A DNA stretch of 64,000 nt from Coregonus clupeaformis (Eukaryota > Chordata > Actinopteri > Salmoniformes > Salmonidae), in assembly GCF_020615455.1 (NCBI RefSeq), contig NC_059214.1:2559001-2623000 (forward strand), read 5' to 3'. The notes below the pieces were generated by a model. That model saw nothing but the letters and a program-made list of their open reading frames with translations, was not told the origin of the DNA and did not search any database. Shown piece after piece: positions 1 through 13,200 of the stretch. Made by a program: the position numbers and the translations under genes. Positions within the stretch are counted from its first letter, which is position 1, and each line of letters opens with the position of its first letter.

Positions 1-733
1 GGTTCTGTTGCTTGTTTTTTTCATCTCCTGATGCATTTCACGTGATGAACAATATGTAAACAATAGCCGAATGTAACCAAACGTTGTCGACCAAAGCGGG
101 TTCCCTCGCAATCAGCTGGAAGTGCTTGTGAAATGTGTCAGCTGATTGCGTGGGACAGCCTTTTTTTTTGGTCTGTGCTTCGGTTAAACTCGGCCATTGT
201 TGACATATTGTGCAAGTAGCGTGCGAATTGCGTCAGCATTGAAAATTAAAACCAGAAATACAAACCGCCATACAGACCAGCGTACTGAAAGTCAGGTTAA
301 AAACGCTACTCTGTGGATATTCTGTCTCAGATTACCTCCTACATAAGGACAAAATCAGTGGACAACAGGTAAATACGTTCAATTGAAGTTTATTCAACAG
401 TCTGACTAGCGATGGGACTGTTCACAAAAAGTGAGCCTACATGTTAGAGACGAGAGAGGAGTCTTCCACTCTCAGATTCGTTGAGGCTAACATACACTCT
501 ACACAGGTGTCACCTCACAGTCATACTATCAGGCCACACAGACCAGGTTCTCTGCCTCTCTACAACACAAAGGACACCAACAGATGGTGACTCATCAAAT
601 GTACCCAAGTATTAACCCTAACTATCCCCCACTACAGTACACTTTTCTGACCTGCTGCCTGTTTGCTCTGCAGTCTGATCAAATAGAGAAAAATCAGAGA
701 AAGGGGGGAGGTAAAGAGAGAGAGGAGTCTCAC

Positions 734-834
734 CTGAGGCTGTTAGTAGCTATGCTTCCATAGCTGTCAGGTCTCTCCTGTCTGCGTCTGTACAGGTCTG
801 AGTTAGACAACTCCTTCAGCCGCAGAGAGTTCAT
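734..834 (-). CDS. lims1: lims1 (PINCH1) distal alternative first coding exon (partial gene)
   Basis: Read on the minus strand this exon opens with ATG (834-832) and encodes 33 codons beginning MNSLRLKELSNSDLYRRRQE, then two bases of a split codon, ending at a good donor (AG|GTGAGA). The sequence resembles, from memory, the LKELSHSGLYRRR-type N-terminus of an alternative PINCH1 isoform. PINCH1 is a five-LIM adaptor that binds ILK at focal adhesions; its LIM exons would lie beyond the left edge of the window. Support also comes from synteny, because LIMS1 follows GCC2 in the same orientation in tetrapods, and from a second candidate first exon at 7060-7023 ending in the same phase 2. The isoform match is recalled, not searched; an unrelated small exon is the alternative. 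Confidence 0.62.
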
Positions 835-1517
<683 letters not shown>

Positions 1518-3835
1518 AGATCCCTTCCACTGATCAATCCAACATGACGGTTAGTCTCTGTTGATATGTTGTTGATAACTTGTTGATAAATTGTCTACAG
1601 TGCAGCCTCTCTATCTTCCTGTAGTCTCTCTGTCCCCAGTCTCTCTCTGTCTCTGCATCAGTCTGCCTAAGAGAGAGGAGGTCTCTGTGATAGAAGAGGG
1701 CAGTGTGTTTCCTGCCCATTGTTCAGTTAATTGATAAAAGCATAAACAGTCAGAGTGGCCACTTCACAGGCCTGGGATCTGTAGTAAATACTAATAAATA
1801 TCAGCAGAGATTAACTAAACTGACAATATAGATGTATTCATAAGGACTATTACATAATAGAACTTATCATCCTCACAGATTTCCTCAGATACCAAACAGC
1901 GCCATTGGAGCCCCAAGTAATGAACCTATCCAACCTCTGTGTGTACTGTGTATTCAGCTCCCTATGTATTCACACCCTCATAGCACATTTGTAAAACTGT
2001 ACACTGAACTCTTCACACAGAGCAAACACACACACACACACAGGGCCAGAGCCATGCCAGAAGAGTTCAGAGTTTACATGGTCACTATGGTGTAGTGACA
2101 GAGTGATGGCTACTCTGATCCTACAATAACACCTTTTCCTCTTCCTGTTTGGGACTTTAGTGTGTGTGTGTGTCAATTCATGTTACTGCAGCCGATATCA
2201 CAATCCCTAACCCCACCCATATCAGACCAATGTCAATCTCTACACCAACATGAGAACAACCCAATCAAACACTTGCATTAGGGTAAGAGAGCCATACACG
2301 ACCTGTAACATCACAGCAAATAAAGAGTTGTCACAAACAAATAAACACACAGACAGAGAGCGGAGCAAAGAGAGGTCTACACAGAGGACCACAGACACAG
2401 GCAGGCCCTGGTGTAGCAGAGTACTAGACTGGCTAAAACATTTGACGGTATGGGTCTACTGTAACTGAACAATGACACACACAGGGAAAACACAACTGTC
2501 CAAAATGAAGAAGATTGAAATGTAATGAAGTGGTATACTTGCCTTTTACTCAGTGTTGATGTGTTGTGAGTCTGCCTTCAACATATTATTATGTTATTAT
2601 TAACGCTTTAATTTGATATTGTTCCTCTTGCTCAGAGGATGTTATTGGCTAATACAGTGAGAGAGTGAAGTGTGTGTGTGTGAAGAGAGAGATACCCATT
2701 CCCTAAGGATAGTTCCGTCTCTAGAGTCAACACACCCAGCAGCTTTCACCTTCACTAGCCTGCCTTAACCTGCACTATATTCCACACACACAGAACATTA
2801 ATTTATATGAAATTCAAGCATGATTGCAACTATTACATTTATATGACAAACTAGCTGCAACAGGCTCACTATAAAATATCTAACCTGTGGGATGATTGCT
2901 GTAATTCGATCATAATAAAAGTGCATCTTATGATCGTTATTAGCGGGTAGGCTAATGCCCAAAATGACATTCACAGTTAGTGAGAGTCTCTCTAGTCTCC
3001 TGAGAGGCCAGAGGCTATCGGGATATCAGCTGGGTACGATAATGAACCATGTTCAGCAGGAATGTGATGACTGGCTGAAAGACACTCACTACACGCACAC
3101 ATGCACAAACCTCCCCTTAAGGTCCTCTTAATGCTGCCTTTGTAGCCACTACATTCCAGTACCAGTTGAGAGGATAGAGCTGGGGTGTAGGCCACACGCC
3201 ACTTTCTAACTGACTGACTGCAACACTGACACAGTTGAGTACTGTGATCAACTGTCCGTGAGATTTACTTGGTTGCTTTCCCAGATATAATTCATTATTT
3301 CTATGGAACAACATGTGATTTCTGCATAGATTTCGCCAAGACAAATAAGAGTGGTATCAGCCATTGGAGGAAAGCCAAGTAAATGAATGTCCAAATCTAC
3401 CAAAACATGAAGGTACTGCCACTTTCTGGATATCACAGGTACTGCAGTCTTATAGACTAACACTGCCCTCAGATCTTGCAGCCATCTGGTTGGAAATGTA
3501 TTTTGACATTTCTTTCAAAGAGACATTGAATTAACATAACTAAGATGAAGAGTGGGCTACTGAGCTACAAACACACTAATACTTTATTCAACAATCAAGA
3601 TCTGAAGATATGATACTGCAGATTGTGTAGGTTGCATGTAGAAGAAACAGAATACTATAACAAAATATGAATGTCTTACCAAAGTATTTTGATAGGCTGC
3701 TGTGAGGTTGCTGTTGTTATTGTTGTCCCTACTGTGTCTTCTTCTACTGTGTCTGTTGCTATCTTTCGCTCTGCTCACCCACATCACTTCCTATTTGGCT
3801 GCCTGGAAGGCCTGCCTGTGGTTGGCGTGATGATG

Positions 3836-3837
<2 letters not shown>
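1518..3837. other. Non-coding stretch, nothing recognised
   Basis: AT-rich single-copy-looking sequence with a few short CA/GT tracts. I see no exon, RNA gene or clear mobile element. Confidence 0.5.
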
Positions 3838-3870
<33 letters not shown>

Positions 3871-3897
3871 TGTATGCGTGCATGTGTGTGTGTCTGA
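3838..3897. repeat. (GT)n microsatellite
   Basis: About 30 bp of pure GT followed by an interrupted GT/GC tract. Confidence 0.9.
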
Positions 3898-3995
3898 GTG
3901 TTGGTGGCTGACTGACTCACAGGGTGCAGTCTGTTCAGTGATTGAGGACAGGGATAGGGGTGGAGAAAGCTGGCTGTGTGTATCACTACGGCCAT

Positions 3996-4942
3996 AGTCA
4001 GGGCTAGAGTAGGGTCAGGGCTAGAGTAGGGTCAGGGCTAGAGTAGGGTCAGGGCTAGAGTAGGGTCAGGGCTAGAGTAGGGTCAGGGCTAGAGTAGGGT
4101 CAGGGCTAGAGTAGGGTCAGGGCTAGAGTAGGGTCAGGGCTAGAGTAGTGTCAGGGCTAGAGTAGGGTCAGGGCTAGAGTAGGGTCAGGGCTAGAGTAGG
4201 GTCAGGGCTAGAGTAGGGTCAGGGCTAGAGTAGGGTCAGGGCTAGAGTAGGGTCAGGGCTAGAGTAGGGTCAGGGCTAGAGTAGGGTCAGGGCTAGAGTA
4301 GTGTCAGGGCTAGAGTAGGGTCAGGGCTAGAGTAGGGTCAGGGCTAGAGTAGGGTCAGGGCTAGAGTAGGGTCAGGGCTAGAGTAGTGTCAGGGCTAGAG
4401 TAGGGTCAGGGCTAGAGTAGGGTCAGGGCTAGAGTAGGGTCAGGGCTAGAGTAGGGTCAGGGCTAGAGTAGGGTCAGGGCTAGAGTAGGGTCAGGGCTAG
4501 AGTAGGGTCAGGGCTAGAGTAGGGTCAGGGCTAGAGTAGGGTCAGGGCTAGAGTAGGGTCAGGGCTAGAGTAGGGTCAGGGCTAGAGTAGGGTCAGGGCT
4601 GGAGTAGGATCAGGGCTAGAGTAGGGTCAGGGCTAGAGTAGGGTCAGGGCTGGAGTAGGATCAGGGCTAGAGTAGGGTCAGGGCTAGAGTAGGGTCAGGG
4701 CTAGAGTAGGGTCAGGGCTAGAGTAGGGTCAGGGCTGGAGTAGGATCAGGGCTAGAGTAGGGTCAGGGCTAGAGTAGGATCAGGGCTAGAGTAGGGTCAG
4801 GGCTAGAGTAGGGTCAGGGCTAGAGTAGGGTCAGGGCTAGAGTAGGGTCAGGGCTAGAGTAGGGTCAGGGCTAGAGTAGGGTCAGGGCTGGAGTAGGATC
4901 AGGGCTAGAGTAGGGTCAGGGCTAGAGTAGGGTCAGGGCTAG
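3996..4942. repeat. 17-bp minisatellite, about 55 copies
   Basis: Tandem array of the 17-mer TCAGGGCTAGAGTAGGG. A few variants (TAGTG, and the linked pair GGAGTAGGATC) recur at several places, showing expansion by unequal exchange of multi-unit blocks. Regular GGG runs on the + strand make it a possible G-quadruplex array. It lies between the two lims1 first exons. Confidence 0.97.
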
Positions 4943-5778
4943 GGAGGGAGTGTGCTGTGTGCATATGATCTTTGTTTATTGTGTGGGTCACAGGAAGATA
5001 CCAGGAATAGGTTTTTGTGTTGGATCACTCACAATACCAGACTGACAGCACAGAGACATTTGGGAAGCAGAGCCACTGCTCCTCTCAACACATTTCACCA
5101 CTGCTGTTGTCTACTGTGACCACCAGAGTGCGCTGTACACATGAACCCACACAGACTGAAAAGGAGACTGAAATGTGGGAGTTAGCCAAGTAAGTGCAAA
5201 TGTAACGGTTTGGTGAACCATTGCTAACGTGATGAGTAACCTTGCCTGAGACCTAAATAGTTACATTAGCTCCAGAAATATTTCACACCGTTATCTCAAT
5301 GTCATGCTAGGAACTTGTGACTAATAATGTTCTATGCCATTCTAATGCAAGACAGAGACTGGGAACCTGCCTGGTAAGCCTTGATTGTGTAAACAGACAT
5401 GATTCAGTCTAAATCCAGAATCTGCTAAGACTTGTCATACTACTAAGGCCCTAGTTTATTCAGGCCCTTGCCAGAAATTCTACTATATTAAAGGTCAAAA
5501 CTGCTAATAAACTGGGCAGGAAAAGTACAAATATGCACAATTCCAAGAAAAAACAAGGTATACCAAATGTATAAATGTATAAATATCTGACCGACAGTAG
5601 CTCTGATGTCCAATGTTCCCACAGAGCTCATTCCTAGTCAGGGTGGAGCACAGACAGAGAGAGAGACAGAGAGAGAGGGAGAGAGAGAGAGAGACACTCA
5701 GGAGACTAGAGAGAATTTTCCCTCCCTTCCTCCATCCATCCCACTTCCCCCAACAGCAGCTCAGGACAGGAAGTTATA

Positions 5779-5784
<6 letters not shown>
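4943..5784. other. Non-coding stretch, nothing recognised
   Basis: No coding potential or recognisable repeat apart from GA-rich tracts at 5655-5695. Confidence 0.5.

Positions 5785-5838
<54 letters not shown>
5785..5838. repeat. (GT)n microsatellite
   Basis: About 27 uninterrupted GT units. Confidence 0.95.
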
Positions 5839-5843
<5 letters not shown>

Positions 5844-5987
5844 TTTGTGGGGGCAGACAGGCAGCGCAGGGGAGACAAAATGCATCACAGAGCCCGTTGT
5901 ATGTGTGTTGGGTGAATGTGGCCCGGTGAACTAGTACAGGATAAAACGGTGTCCTTCCTGATAGGAGCAGAGATCCCTTGATCTAAA

Positions 5988-6068
5988 TTTTTACATTTTA
6001 GTCATTTAGCAGACGCTCTTATCCAGAGCTACTTACAGTTAGTGAGTGCATACATTTTTTCATACTGG
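5988..6068 (-). mobile_element. V-SINE fragment (3' part)
   Basis: Contains the conserved V-SINE 3' motif (TTTAGCAGACGCTCTTATCC on +). Same family as the full copies at 32638-32795 and 45946-46100, but the tRNA-like head is missing. Confidence 0.85.
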
Positions 6069-6618
6069 ATCTAAATAAAGTAACACACACGTTAGTGGTT
6101 ACTTTATTTAATTAACAGGACAGGAAGTGGATCTGCTGAAACGTGTCTCAAGGGGCAGAATGGAACTACAGTAACCCCTAACAACTGGATGGAGGGAGAT
6201 AGCATCATCACATTCACTGCGTCAGACCTTGACAGCATGGAAATGCAGCTCCTGGCCTGTACTGTATGTCAGTATACTACAGACTGAATTTACATAGGCT
6301 GACCAGTCTTTTGACCAATCGCATCAGCTCTTTTCACATCAGATCTGATTCGCAAAAAAAACTATTAGTGAAAAAAATATCAGAATTGGGCTGCCTGTGT
6401 AAACATAGCCTAAACACTGTTGTCCTAATGACCACAACAAGTTGTCAGATGGTCCCAGGCCTAGGCTACTTCAGCCTAGTCTCGTAGACTAGACGTACCA
6501 TAGTAAATGTAAATCCGGGACACTCAAATTAGTATGATATGTTACATTTGATATGGTTACATAAGATAGAAGGTTACTTGTTCAGTAGGCTATGTTGTTC
6601 AGTAGGCTATCTTATGTA

Positions 6619-6770
6619 TCACAATCCGGCCCTGATTGGGAGTCCCATAGGGCGGCGCACAATTGGCCCAGCGTCGTCTGGGTTTGGCAGGGGTAGGCCG
6701 TCATTGTAAATAAGAATTTGTTCTTAACTGACTTGCCTAATTAAATGAAGGTTAAATTAAAAATTTAATA
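6619..6770 (+). mobile_element. Salmonid SINE/LINE-tail element, truncated
   Basis: Ends with the tail typical of HpaI-type SINEs and their partner LINE (AATAAGAATTTGTTCTTAAC, then AAATGAAGGTT). The tRNA-like head is absent. Family assignment from memory. Confidence 0.65.
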
Positions 6771-7022
6771 AAAAGAAACTCTATAACGAAAGTAGGCCGC
6801 GTTGTGATTGTTACATTGTTTCACCAGTGATCACACACTACACTGCATCAACTCTTCTGTGCGCAACTCTACACCCCACAGACAGACAGCGCTGAGCCAG
6901 GTCATTGAACGCAACAGGCTGCAGTTTTGTTTGTCAAGAGTCAGACTGCGAATAATTGTCTACAAACTCTTTATAGAAGCAGATTTGGACCATCATACAG
7001 TTATTTTCTGTTCAGTACTCAC

Positions 7023-7060
7023 CCATTGCCGTTGGTCATTTCTTCAACCACCCCCAACAT
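7023..7060 (-). CDS. lims1: lims1 (PINCH1) proximal alternative first coding exon
   Basis: Minus-strand ATG at 7060-7058 encodes MLGVVEEMTNGN plus two bases, followed by a consensus donor (GG|GTGAGT). Human PINCH1 has an isoform beginning, from memory, MLGVAAGMTHSN, so length and pattern both fit. The exon ends in phase 2 exactly like the one at 834-734, as expected if both splice to the same downstream exon. It lies 3.1 kb past the gcc2 stop codon on the same strand. Too short for gene finders to call alone; confidence rests on the N-terminal match, donor, phase and synteny. Confidence 0.65.
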
Positions 7061-8620
7061 CTTCTGGACTGTAGGGGGGTTCGTCTCCAGTGGTTCTTTC
7101 TTTCCAGATGTTTGGATCTCGAGGAGATTTATTTTAGACAGACTACTGTTTACAAGCGACACTTTCTTTGTAATGGCGAATGAGCCTCGCCTGTTTCTCT
7201 CTCTGTCTGTGTACAGTCATTGGTCTGGCTCCTGCGCTAAAATGTAATTTAACCGGACTAGACCCGCCCTCTCTGAACTTCACATTTCAGTCAAGTCATC
7301 CATGTTGGGACCACAGTAGGCAAGCCTTTACTGTAAATACCGACGAGACAGATGCATATCAGGAGGTTAATATCCTACCTATAAATACATGTAATGGAAA
7401 ACTTCAACCCTCATGCACTAACTGTTCTTATTTAATTGCGCGGTTTAGGTCGATTTTCAACATATTTTCCAGCTAAACATGGCGGGATGTGCGCTGAAAT
7501 CTTCCCGAGCAGCACCAGTAAAAAATATATATTTGACAAACTATTTCACAGGAATTTGACCTCTACTGTTCTATCATTCCTGCGTGCCATTGGAGAAAAT
7601 AACGCGGCTCAATAGGGCGCTCCTCGAAAGTGTAGCCTATTTTATGTTTTAATAAGCATTCGGTCAAATTAACAAAACATTACATTCAACCATAAGACAG
7701 GCTACATTAGTGTCTATAACTTTAAAATACATAGCCTACTAGTGCTCATTGTGCTTACGTCATGTAATTGGGAAAATATTTCCTTAAAAGGAAGTATTTC
7801 CCGAATGAGACGAGGAAAACATCTGGAAGGTCTTTCTCTAGGCTATCCCTTAGAAATACAGAGGAGGTACAGAATGAGTGTGTGTTATAATGGACATTTT
7901 CACTCCAGATCACTTTATTCAATGAACTAAAATCTTTAACACAGTAAATATTTATTTAAATTGTAGTGTTTATTCACAGTTAAAGAATAAGGATGGTGGT
8001 TAGGCTACTTATTGCAGGTCTCTTCATAAAATGGTAGATCTAAAACGTAAGCTTACATTTGGATTTTTTTGTCCTTTTGTAAAACACTTCTTAACCTGGA
8101 GTACTACAAGACATCAACTTCAACCAAACTGTGAGGACTGGAAACCCTCACCAGTGTACAACAAAATCAGTAATCATTTTTAATCTTAGGCTATAGCCTA
8201 ATAATCTTTTTAAATAACATTATTTTCATCATTAACACAATACTTTCCCTAATGATTCATTAAAAGTACATTCCATTATTCCCATGTATTACTGGTCCCC
8301 CCAATCTGGCCTCATTCGTTAATAAGAAGCATAAGCAGCTGCCTTAGGAATGATACAGAACAATGATATTATCATATAACCCTGGGTAAGAGATGGGCAA
8401 ATCTGAATTGGCACCTTATTTCCAATATATGGGAACTAGGGTGCAATTTCAGATATAAAGCACTCCAATGGGACTACAGAGCAAAGCAGAGGCTGGTATT
8501 TTACCCAACCATTGATATCCAGAACCATTTCTGCATGTTTGGTTAACTTGGAAAAGAAGCAGCCTCACATTTTAATAACATGGTCATTACACAGTAAATA
8601 GATAGTAATTACTATATTTA
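7061..8620. other. Leader/promoter region of the proximal lims1 transcript, then non-coding DNA
   Basis: The first few hundred bases upstream of the proximal exon (towards higher coordinates) should hold its promoter. I see no strong TATA or GC box. From about 7620 to 8620 the sequence is AT-rich with nothing recognised. Confidence 0.35.
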
Positions 8621-9099
8621 CACTGAGTGTACAAAACATTGGGAACACCTGCTCTTTCCATGACAGACTGACCAGGTAATTCCAGATGAAAGCTATGATC
8701 CATTATTGATGTCACCTGTTAAATCCACTTCAAATCAGTGTAGATGAAAGGGAGGAGACAGGTTAAAGAATGATTTTTAAGCCTTGAGACATGGATTGTG
8801 TATGTGTGCCATTCAGAGGGTGAATGGGCAAGACAAAATATTGAAGTGCTTTTGAACGGGATATGGTAGTAGGTGCCAGGCCCAGGCGCACCGGTTTGAG
8901 TGTGTCAAGAACTGCAACAAGCATGGTCCACTACCCAAAGGACATCCAGCCAACTTGACAACTGTGGGAAGCATTGGAGACAACATGGGCCAGCATCCCT
9001 TATAGAGTCCATGCCCCTACAAATTGAGGCTGTTCTAAGGGCAAAAGGCGGTGCAACGCAATATTAGGAAGTTGTTCTTAATGTTTTGTACACTCAGTG
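8621..9099 (+). mobile_element. Non-autonomous Tc1-like element (479 bp)
   Basis: Bounded by inverted ends (CACTGAGTGTACAAAACATT at the left, its near-complement ending CACTCAGTG at the right) and flanked by TA on both sides, the Tc1/mariner target duplication. Too short for a transposase; internal sequence keeps only scraps of one. Confidence 0.85.
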
Positions 9100-9244
9100 T
9101 ATATTTACATATATTTAAGATGTTCCCAATTACAGATTATGTACCTACATATTACCAGAGCATCCTTTGGTATGTAATATCGATACATCAAAATAAATGA
9201 AACAGGTGTGAATTAGAACATGTGAATATTGTCAATTCATCGCA

Positions 9245-9790
9245 TTACATTTTTTAAATGTTTTTGTCATTTAGCAGACACTTATCTAGAGCGACTTACA
9301 GGAGCAATTAGAATTCAATGCCTTGCTCAAGGGCACATCAACAGATTTTTCACCTAGTCGACTCTGGGATTCTTTCGGTTACTGGCCCAACACTCTTAAA
9401 GCAAATTTGCGCTTGATCCGAAAATGTGGTAAGAGGCTCCGTATGTAGGATGTGACAATTGCGGAGCCTCCGGAGGCATGAAGAGGCCAAACTAAGCTCC
9501 GTACCACATTGCCGTGTGCCTCCAAAATGTATTAACAATGTGGAGGGTTCCATATAGCTCTGCATTGACATGACTGGTTGACGGTAGGTGGGGGCGGTAG
9601 GTCCTGTATAAACACAAACTCACTTCCTTGACAACTTCCTTCACAACAGCTCTGCGCTGCTCTCCGAAGTGCAAGAAGTATGAATGCCCTGACTTCTGCA
9701 GAGGCCATATCACTTTAAATGCTGCACGGCCAATGCAGATGTCCGATTGACCATGCAGCGCCTTTTAACTGCTAGGCTACCTACTGCCCT
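9245..9790 (-). mobile_element. V-SINE-related SINE split by a 365-bp insertion
   Basis: The V-SINE-type 3' motif (9268-9300) leads into the usual SINE body (CTTGCTCAAGGGCACATC, then TTTCGGTTACTGGCCCAAC). It stops at 9399 and resumes at 9765 with CTGCTAGGCTACCTACTGCC. The interrupted B-box region also carries a small deletion. Confidence 0.75.
9400..9764. mobile_element. Unclassified 365-bp insert with TTAA on both sides
   Basis: Interrupts the SINE above. TTAA is present at 9396-9399 and again at 9765-9768 (counting the overlap of the tract ending the insert), suggesting a TTAA-type duplication, but the ends are not obvious inverted repeats. I believe the sequence is dispersed in salmonid genomes; class unknown. 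Confidence 0.5.
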
Positions 9791-10165
9791 GTATCAGACC
9801 TATAATGAGTGAGCAATGAAAACAGGTGGTCAAATCTGTAAAAACAGTCATAGTTCACTTCTTTAACTGTTGTAAAACTTAAGCGTTGCTTGGAATTGAT
9901 TGTTACAAGCAACAAAATCAATCTTATAAAATAATCCCAGTAATGACTGTTAGGTATTGGTGAATTAACCCATCATGAATGGTTCAGTAACGTACCATCA
10001 GCTAAAAATAGTACTGGCTTGCATTGCTGACTACTGGCTTTTTTTTCAAGTAGATGGATGATCATCAATATATAAAGACTTTTTAATAACTCCAGTTGAT
10101 CAGACATATTAACCAGATGAAAGTGAAGGCAGGTAGAAAGACGACATTCGTTGATGTGTGTGTGT

Positions 10166-10239
10166 TCATCTGATGCCTGACCAGCTGTGTAAGTAGGAGG
10201 TCCATCCTGAGCCTCTAGCTCCTCCCACTTCCTCCTCAC
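10166..10239 (-). CDS. gcc2: gcc2 coding exon 24, last exon (residues 1602-1625 and stop)
   Basis: Encodes GEEEVGGARGSGWTSYLHSW then SGIR and TGA, the conserved GCC2 tail. Separated from exon 23 by 11.2 kb of transposons. A possible ATTAAA poly(A) signal lies at 10082-10087 (minus). Confidence 0.93.
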
Positions 10240-13200
10240 CTGCAGCAGAAAGAGGCCGGGTCAGAAATACAGGAAAGACACTGCAGTACCAACTAGGGCT
10301 TTGGCAGTCACGAAATTTCATCAGCCGGTGATTGTCAATGTCAAGCAAATAACTGTGGGTCTCACGGTAATTGTGCGTTAATTAACAAACACATTTAGCA
10401 TCTCCTGCCTTCCACACATAGCCTACAAGCCACTGATGCAGACCTTTGGAACTTCTACATTTAAAAAAGTATAATAAAACCATGTAATATAGCCTACACT
10501 GTCACAATAAATCCATTATTTATTTTAGACAGGTCTTAAGAAGCATGATATGAAGAAAATGTAGTCTCTCTCAGAAGAACAGAATAGCATACTCTGAGTT
10601 GTGCTTATGTTAGGTCCTGGTGTGGCTATGCCAAATGGCTGTGGGCTACACTAGTTCATTTAACAGACAAGATTTGCTTAGAATTCCGTGGCATTCATTT
10701 ATAGTATGAAGATTACAATTGAACAAAGCTGAATAAAATATAAACATTTTCTCAAAACTATTTGAGGGAGTGCGCACATGCGGCTTTTCTGTGTTGAGCG
10801 GTTAACAAAGAAATAGGTACTCCTATATGCTTAATTTAGAGTTATTAATGTAACTTTAGTTGTTCTACAAACGTTGGGCTATATGTTTTGATTTTTAATA
10901 CATTGTAAGGCTGCATGATGAGATTCTAATGATGATTTGAAAAAAGTTGCTTGAAAGGCATGAGCTCTGCTTTGTTTTTTGCGCAGGCTGTACACACTTC
11001 CTTAGTCTCTCATTCACAATTTGACAAGCACTTGATAATGCCTTGAATTTCACGACGGCGTCCCCTTTGTGGCTGTAATGCACCCTAAAAAAATCCATGC
11101 CTTTGTTGTGCCCTCCTCCCTGAGCGCGCGCTCTCCATCACGTGATCGGGTCTATCTCACAGGCTACAAGTGAAGACAGACACGTCGGGGACGCAACTGC
11201 GCGCGTCCTTATCCAATTCCGAGGTGCATATTGAAGATATTGGAAGAACTGTCCACATTTACATTGTCAGCCAACAAGATGAGTAGGCCTAACGAACAGC
11301 AAAAGCACTAGCCTATGTCAATCTACTATCCCCCATAGTACATAAGTCAACCTATTCTATTCTGTGCGAGAAATAGATATTCCAAAACATAGTCTGGGAC
11401 AGTTGTGGGATGCAATAGATCCCAAATTAATACCACCACTAGCATAAAAAAAATAATTTAAAAAATGTATGCAATGTGGCTGACACAACAGATCAGAACG
11501 TTTAGTTTAAAATGTTGATAAACTATTAGGCTATTTCTTCACATTATAAGCGCAGCAATGCACACATGACAGTAGGCTATAAGCGGGAATGTTCCATTAG
11601 CGGGAAAACTCCATTATCAAAAGTGACCGCAAATGCGATTATGCATGTAATGCTTTTATTATAAAATGTGCATTTTTGGGTGAAAATAATCTTCCCCAAA
11701 CTTGAAACTCACCCGCTGCTTATGTATGCCAGTTAGGCTCTATAACCCCTTGTAAAGCGGATTAATGTGCTCAATTAAGACATTATTTGGCCTCAAACCT
11801 TATCAAAAACATATAGGCCTTTGTGCTAGGCTACATGAGGTGTGCGACTATGAAAAAAGGCTTTTTCTTATGCTGGGCATCATTCACAAGTGATAGGCTA
11901 ACGTTGTCACCCATCAGACTATTCTTGATTTAATATTGTCTTTACATATTGTCACACTCTGGCTCCAGGACTGTGTGTTAGAGCCAGGGTGTATCTCATT
12001 TGGTGGTGTTGGGGTTGGGTGAGTTTCATTTTGTTTGTGGTTAGTGGTGATTGGTCAATGACTCCCAATCGGAGGTAACGAGTGTCAGCTGTCGGCTCGT
12101 TATCTCTGATTGGGAGCCATATATATACTGTTGTGTTTCACTGTTTGTTTGTGGGTTTTTGTTCCAGTGTTGTATGTTCTGTCGGTGTCACAGAGGACTT
12201 CACGTATCGTCATTTGTTGTTTTTTCGTGGTTGCTTTAATTAAATAAAGTCATCATGTTCACTCCACGCGCTGCGTATTGGTCCGCTCCTTCAGACGATC
12301 GTGACAGAATTCTGTCACGATCGTCTGAAGGAGCGGACCAATACGCAGCGCGTGGAGTGAACATGATGACTTTATTTAATTAAAGCAACCACGAAAAAAC
12401 AACAAATGACGATACGTGAAGTCCTCTGTGACACCGACAGAACATACAACACTGGAACAAAAACCCACAAACAAACAGTGAAACACAACAGTATATATAT
12501 GGCTCCCAATCAGAGATAACGAGCCGACAGCTGACACTCGTTACCTCCGATTGGGAGTCATTGACCAATCACCACTAACCACAAACAAAATGAAACTCAC
12601 CCAACCCCAACACCACCAAATGAGATACACCCTGGCTCTAACACACAGTCCTGGAGCCAGAGTGTGACACATATACTAAATAATATGTGTGAAATTTGTT
12701 TTGATTTAGGATGGACCATTATCATGCACCTGTCTCGAAACAGGGGCAGCGGGAAAAAAATACATGTCATCTATTAACTTAAAATTGCGAATGGAGGACG
12801 CTTTTCCCATGATTCATTTTCATGTCAGCCGGGTAGGCTATACTTCTGTTGTAAAGAACAGCAATGTGCTTAATATTAGGAAAGTTGAGAAATAAATATA
12901 GTAAGCCTATAGAAAGCTGATGGGATCCTCTTTTTAATAGAGGCCATCACGCTTTCTCACACAATTGCCTAGCCTATAGAAATGTTGCGCAACATGGGCT
13001 CATGGCCTCATGAAGTGTTTGATTAGATTTTCGAAGATATTTGCATTGATGTCAGAGTGATTAGAGGGACAATAGTGTGCTGAGTACCAGGCAGTTAGCA
13101 AGTTTGGTAGGCTACTAATGACAATTAACGTGACTACACACTCACGTGGAATTTGACTGCCGGTGTGGCGGTAATACGGTCACCGCAACAGCCCTAGTAC

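Noticed and set aside
7180..7476. 98-codon ORF starting MSLACFSLCLCTVIGLAPAL
   Set aside because: Signal-peptide-like start, but lies upstream of the proximal lims1 exon on the other strand with no homology or splice signals.
12051..12568. Identical 62-codon ORFs on opposite strands
   Set aside because: They are the two arms of the LTR palindrome and have no protein-family features.
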